Shown one piece after another: positions 63,702 through 64,000 of a stretch of 64,000 nucleotides of DNA (positions within the stretch are counted from its first letter, which is position 1; each line of letters begins with the position of its first letter). The position numbers and the translations under genes are program-made. The stretch lies in assembly GCA_020073385.1 (NCBI GenBank), contig JAIQFH010000001.1:372001-436000 (forward strand), in the 5' to 3' direction. The notes under the pieces are model-generated. The model made no database searches, had not been told where the DNA came from, and worked only from the letters and a program-made list of their open reading frames with translations. Origin of the DNA: Terriglobia bacterium. GTDB lineage: Bacteria; Acidobacteriota; Terriglobia; Terriglobales; Acidobacteriaceae.

Positions 63702-64000
63702 GTGGCAATCAGGTTCCTTTGGATTTCGGTAGTGCCCGAGTACAAGGTGCTGCCCATGGCGTCACGAAGTTCGCGTTCGATTTGCTGCTCAACCATGTAA
63801 CCGTATCCTCCGAATACTTGGATCGCATCCTGACAGTTGGCGACCAAGCTCTCCGAGACGTGCAATTTCGCCACTGCCGCTTCGAGGGTGGCGGGCTTAC
63901 CGTGTTCTTTGAGCCAGCCGATCCGGTAAACCAGCTGACGGCAAGTATCCAAACGGACTTTCATGTTGACGATACGGTTTGCGACCGACTGGAATTTCCC
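63686..64000 (-). CDS. Acyl-CoA dehydrogenase family protein (C-terminal part, cut by window edge)
   Basis: The visible 105 codons are the C-terminal helical domain of an acyl-CoA dehydrogenase-type flavoprotein: FQSVANRIVNMKVRLDTCRQ, the substrate/FAD loop QVFGGYGYM and the end RDAMGSTLYSGTTEIQRNLI. The frame is open to base 64000, so the start and the FAD domain lie outside the window. It overlaps the MBOAT gene by 16 bp. In company with an A-domain ligase and a small carrier it may oxidise a carrier-bound acyl or aminoacyl group rather than take part in fatty-acid degradation. Confidence 0.88.
   Translation of the reverse strand, partial: GKFQSVANRIVNMKVRLDTCRQLVYRIGWLKEHGKPATLEAAVAKLHVSESLVANCQDAIQVFGGYGYMVEQQIERELRDAMGSTLYSGTTEIQRNLIATCLGL

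Overview
The window looks like chromosomal DNA of a soil-type acidobacterium (Acidobacteriota, probably class Terriglobia, Koribacter-like). This is inferred from the moderately high GC, the mix of genes (SBBP beta-propeller protein with an arginine-rich double-membrane tail, M13 peptidase, PilZ proteins, PEP-CTERM/exosortase locus) and the abundance of short GC-rich palindromic repeats between genes. No rRNA, tRNA, CRISPR array, insertion sequence or phage gene was seen.

Left third (1-25000), mostly housekeeping and respiration: a giant membrane-embedded patatin-like phospholipase; a tiny basic protein; a Tat-exported TIM-barrel protein; a minus-strand operon for a membrane-bound electron-transfer module (tetraheme cytochrome c, four-cluster ferredoxin, NrfD quinol-interacting subunit) followed by a multi-spanning membrane protein; short-form thiC; a decayed VOC-family remnant; an M13 metallopeptidase; an orphan flagellar-rod-like miniprotein; a secreted tandem ExbD/TolR protein; an SPFH protein with its GntR/YtrA regulator; a cupredoxin-like protein; inorganic pyrophosphatase; a GH3 beta-glucosidase; and a cytochrome c maturation operon ccmEABCD whose CcmE carries the rare CxxxY heme-binding motif. 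A PilZ protein and a GT2 glycosyltransferase follow.

Middle (25800-29330): one large secreted SBBP-repeat protein ending in a split Ig-like domain interrupted by a two-helix membrane hairpin, closed by a strong terminator.

Right half (29347-64000): an almost complete exosortase A (XrtA)/PEP-CTERM exopolysaccharide locus. It has its own regulators (PrsK-like kinase, PrsR-like sigma-54 activator, two more Fis-type activators of which one lacks the GAFTGA loop, and a PilZ protein), sigma-54 promoter candidates, one PEP-CTERM substrate, the PrsT TPR lipoprotein, EpsI and exosortase, the export machine (Wza-like protein, outer-membrane barrel, chain-length protein, secretion ATPase, tyrosine kinase), the initiating sugar transferase, glycosyltransferases, O-antigen-type ligase/polymerase, methyltransferase, AsnB-type amidotransferase, sulfotransferase, a fused two-domain oxidoreductase and a beta-helix protein. 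It ends in a probable decoration module: adenylating ligase, carrier protein, SGNH protein, MBOAT acyltransferase and an acyl-CoA dehydrogenase cut by the window edge.

The genes fit together as an envelope/biofilm matrix system: sigma-54 and possibly c-di-GMP control, polymer assembly and export, exosortase-dependent sorting of a surface protein, and acyl-type modification of the polymer. Intergenic palindromic repeats are confined mainly to the left 25 kb.
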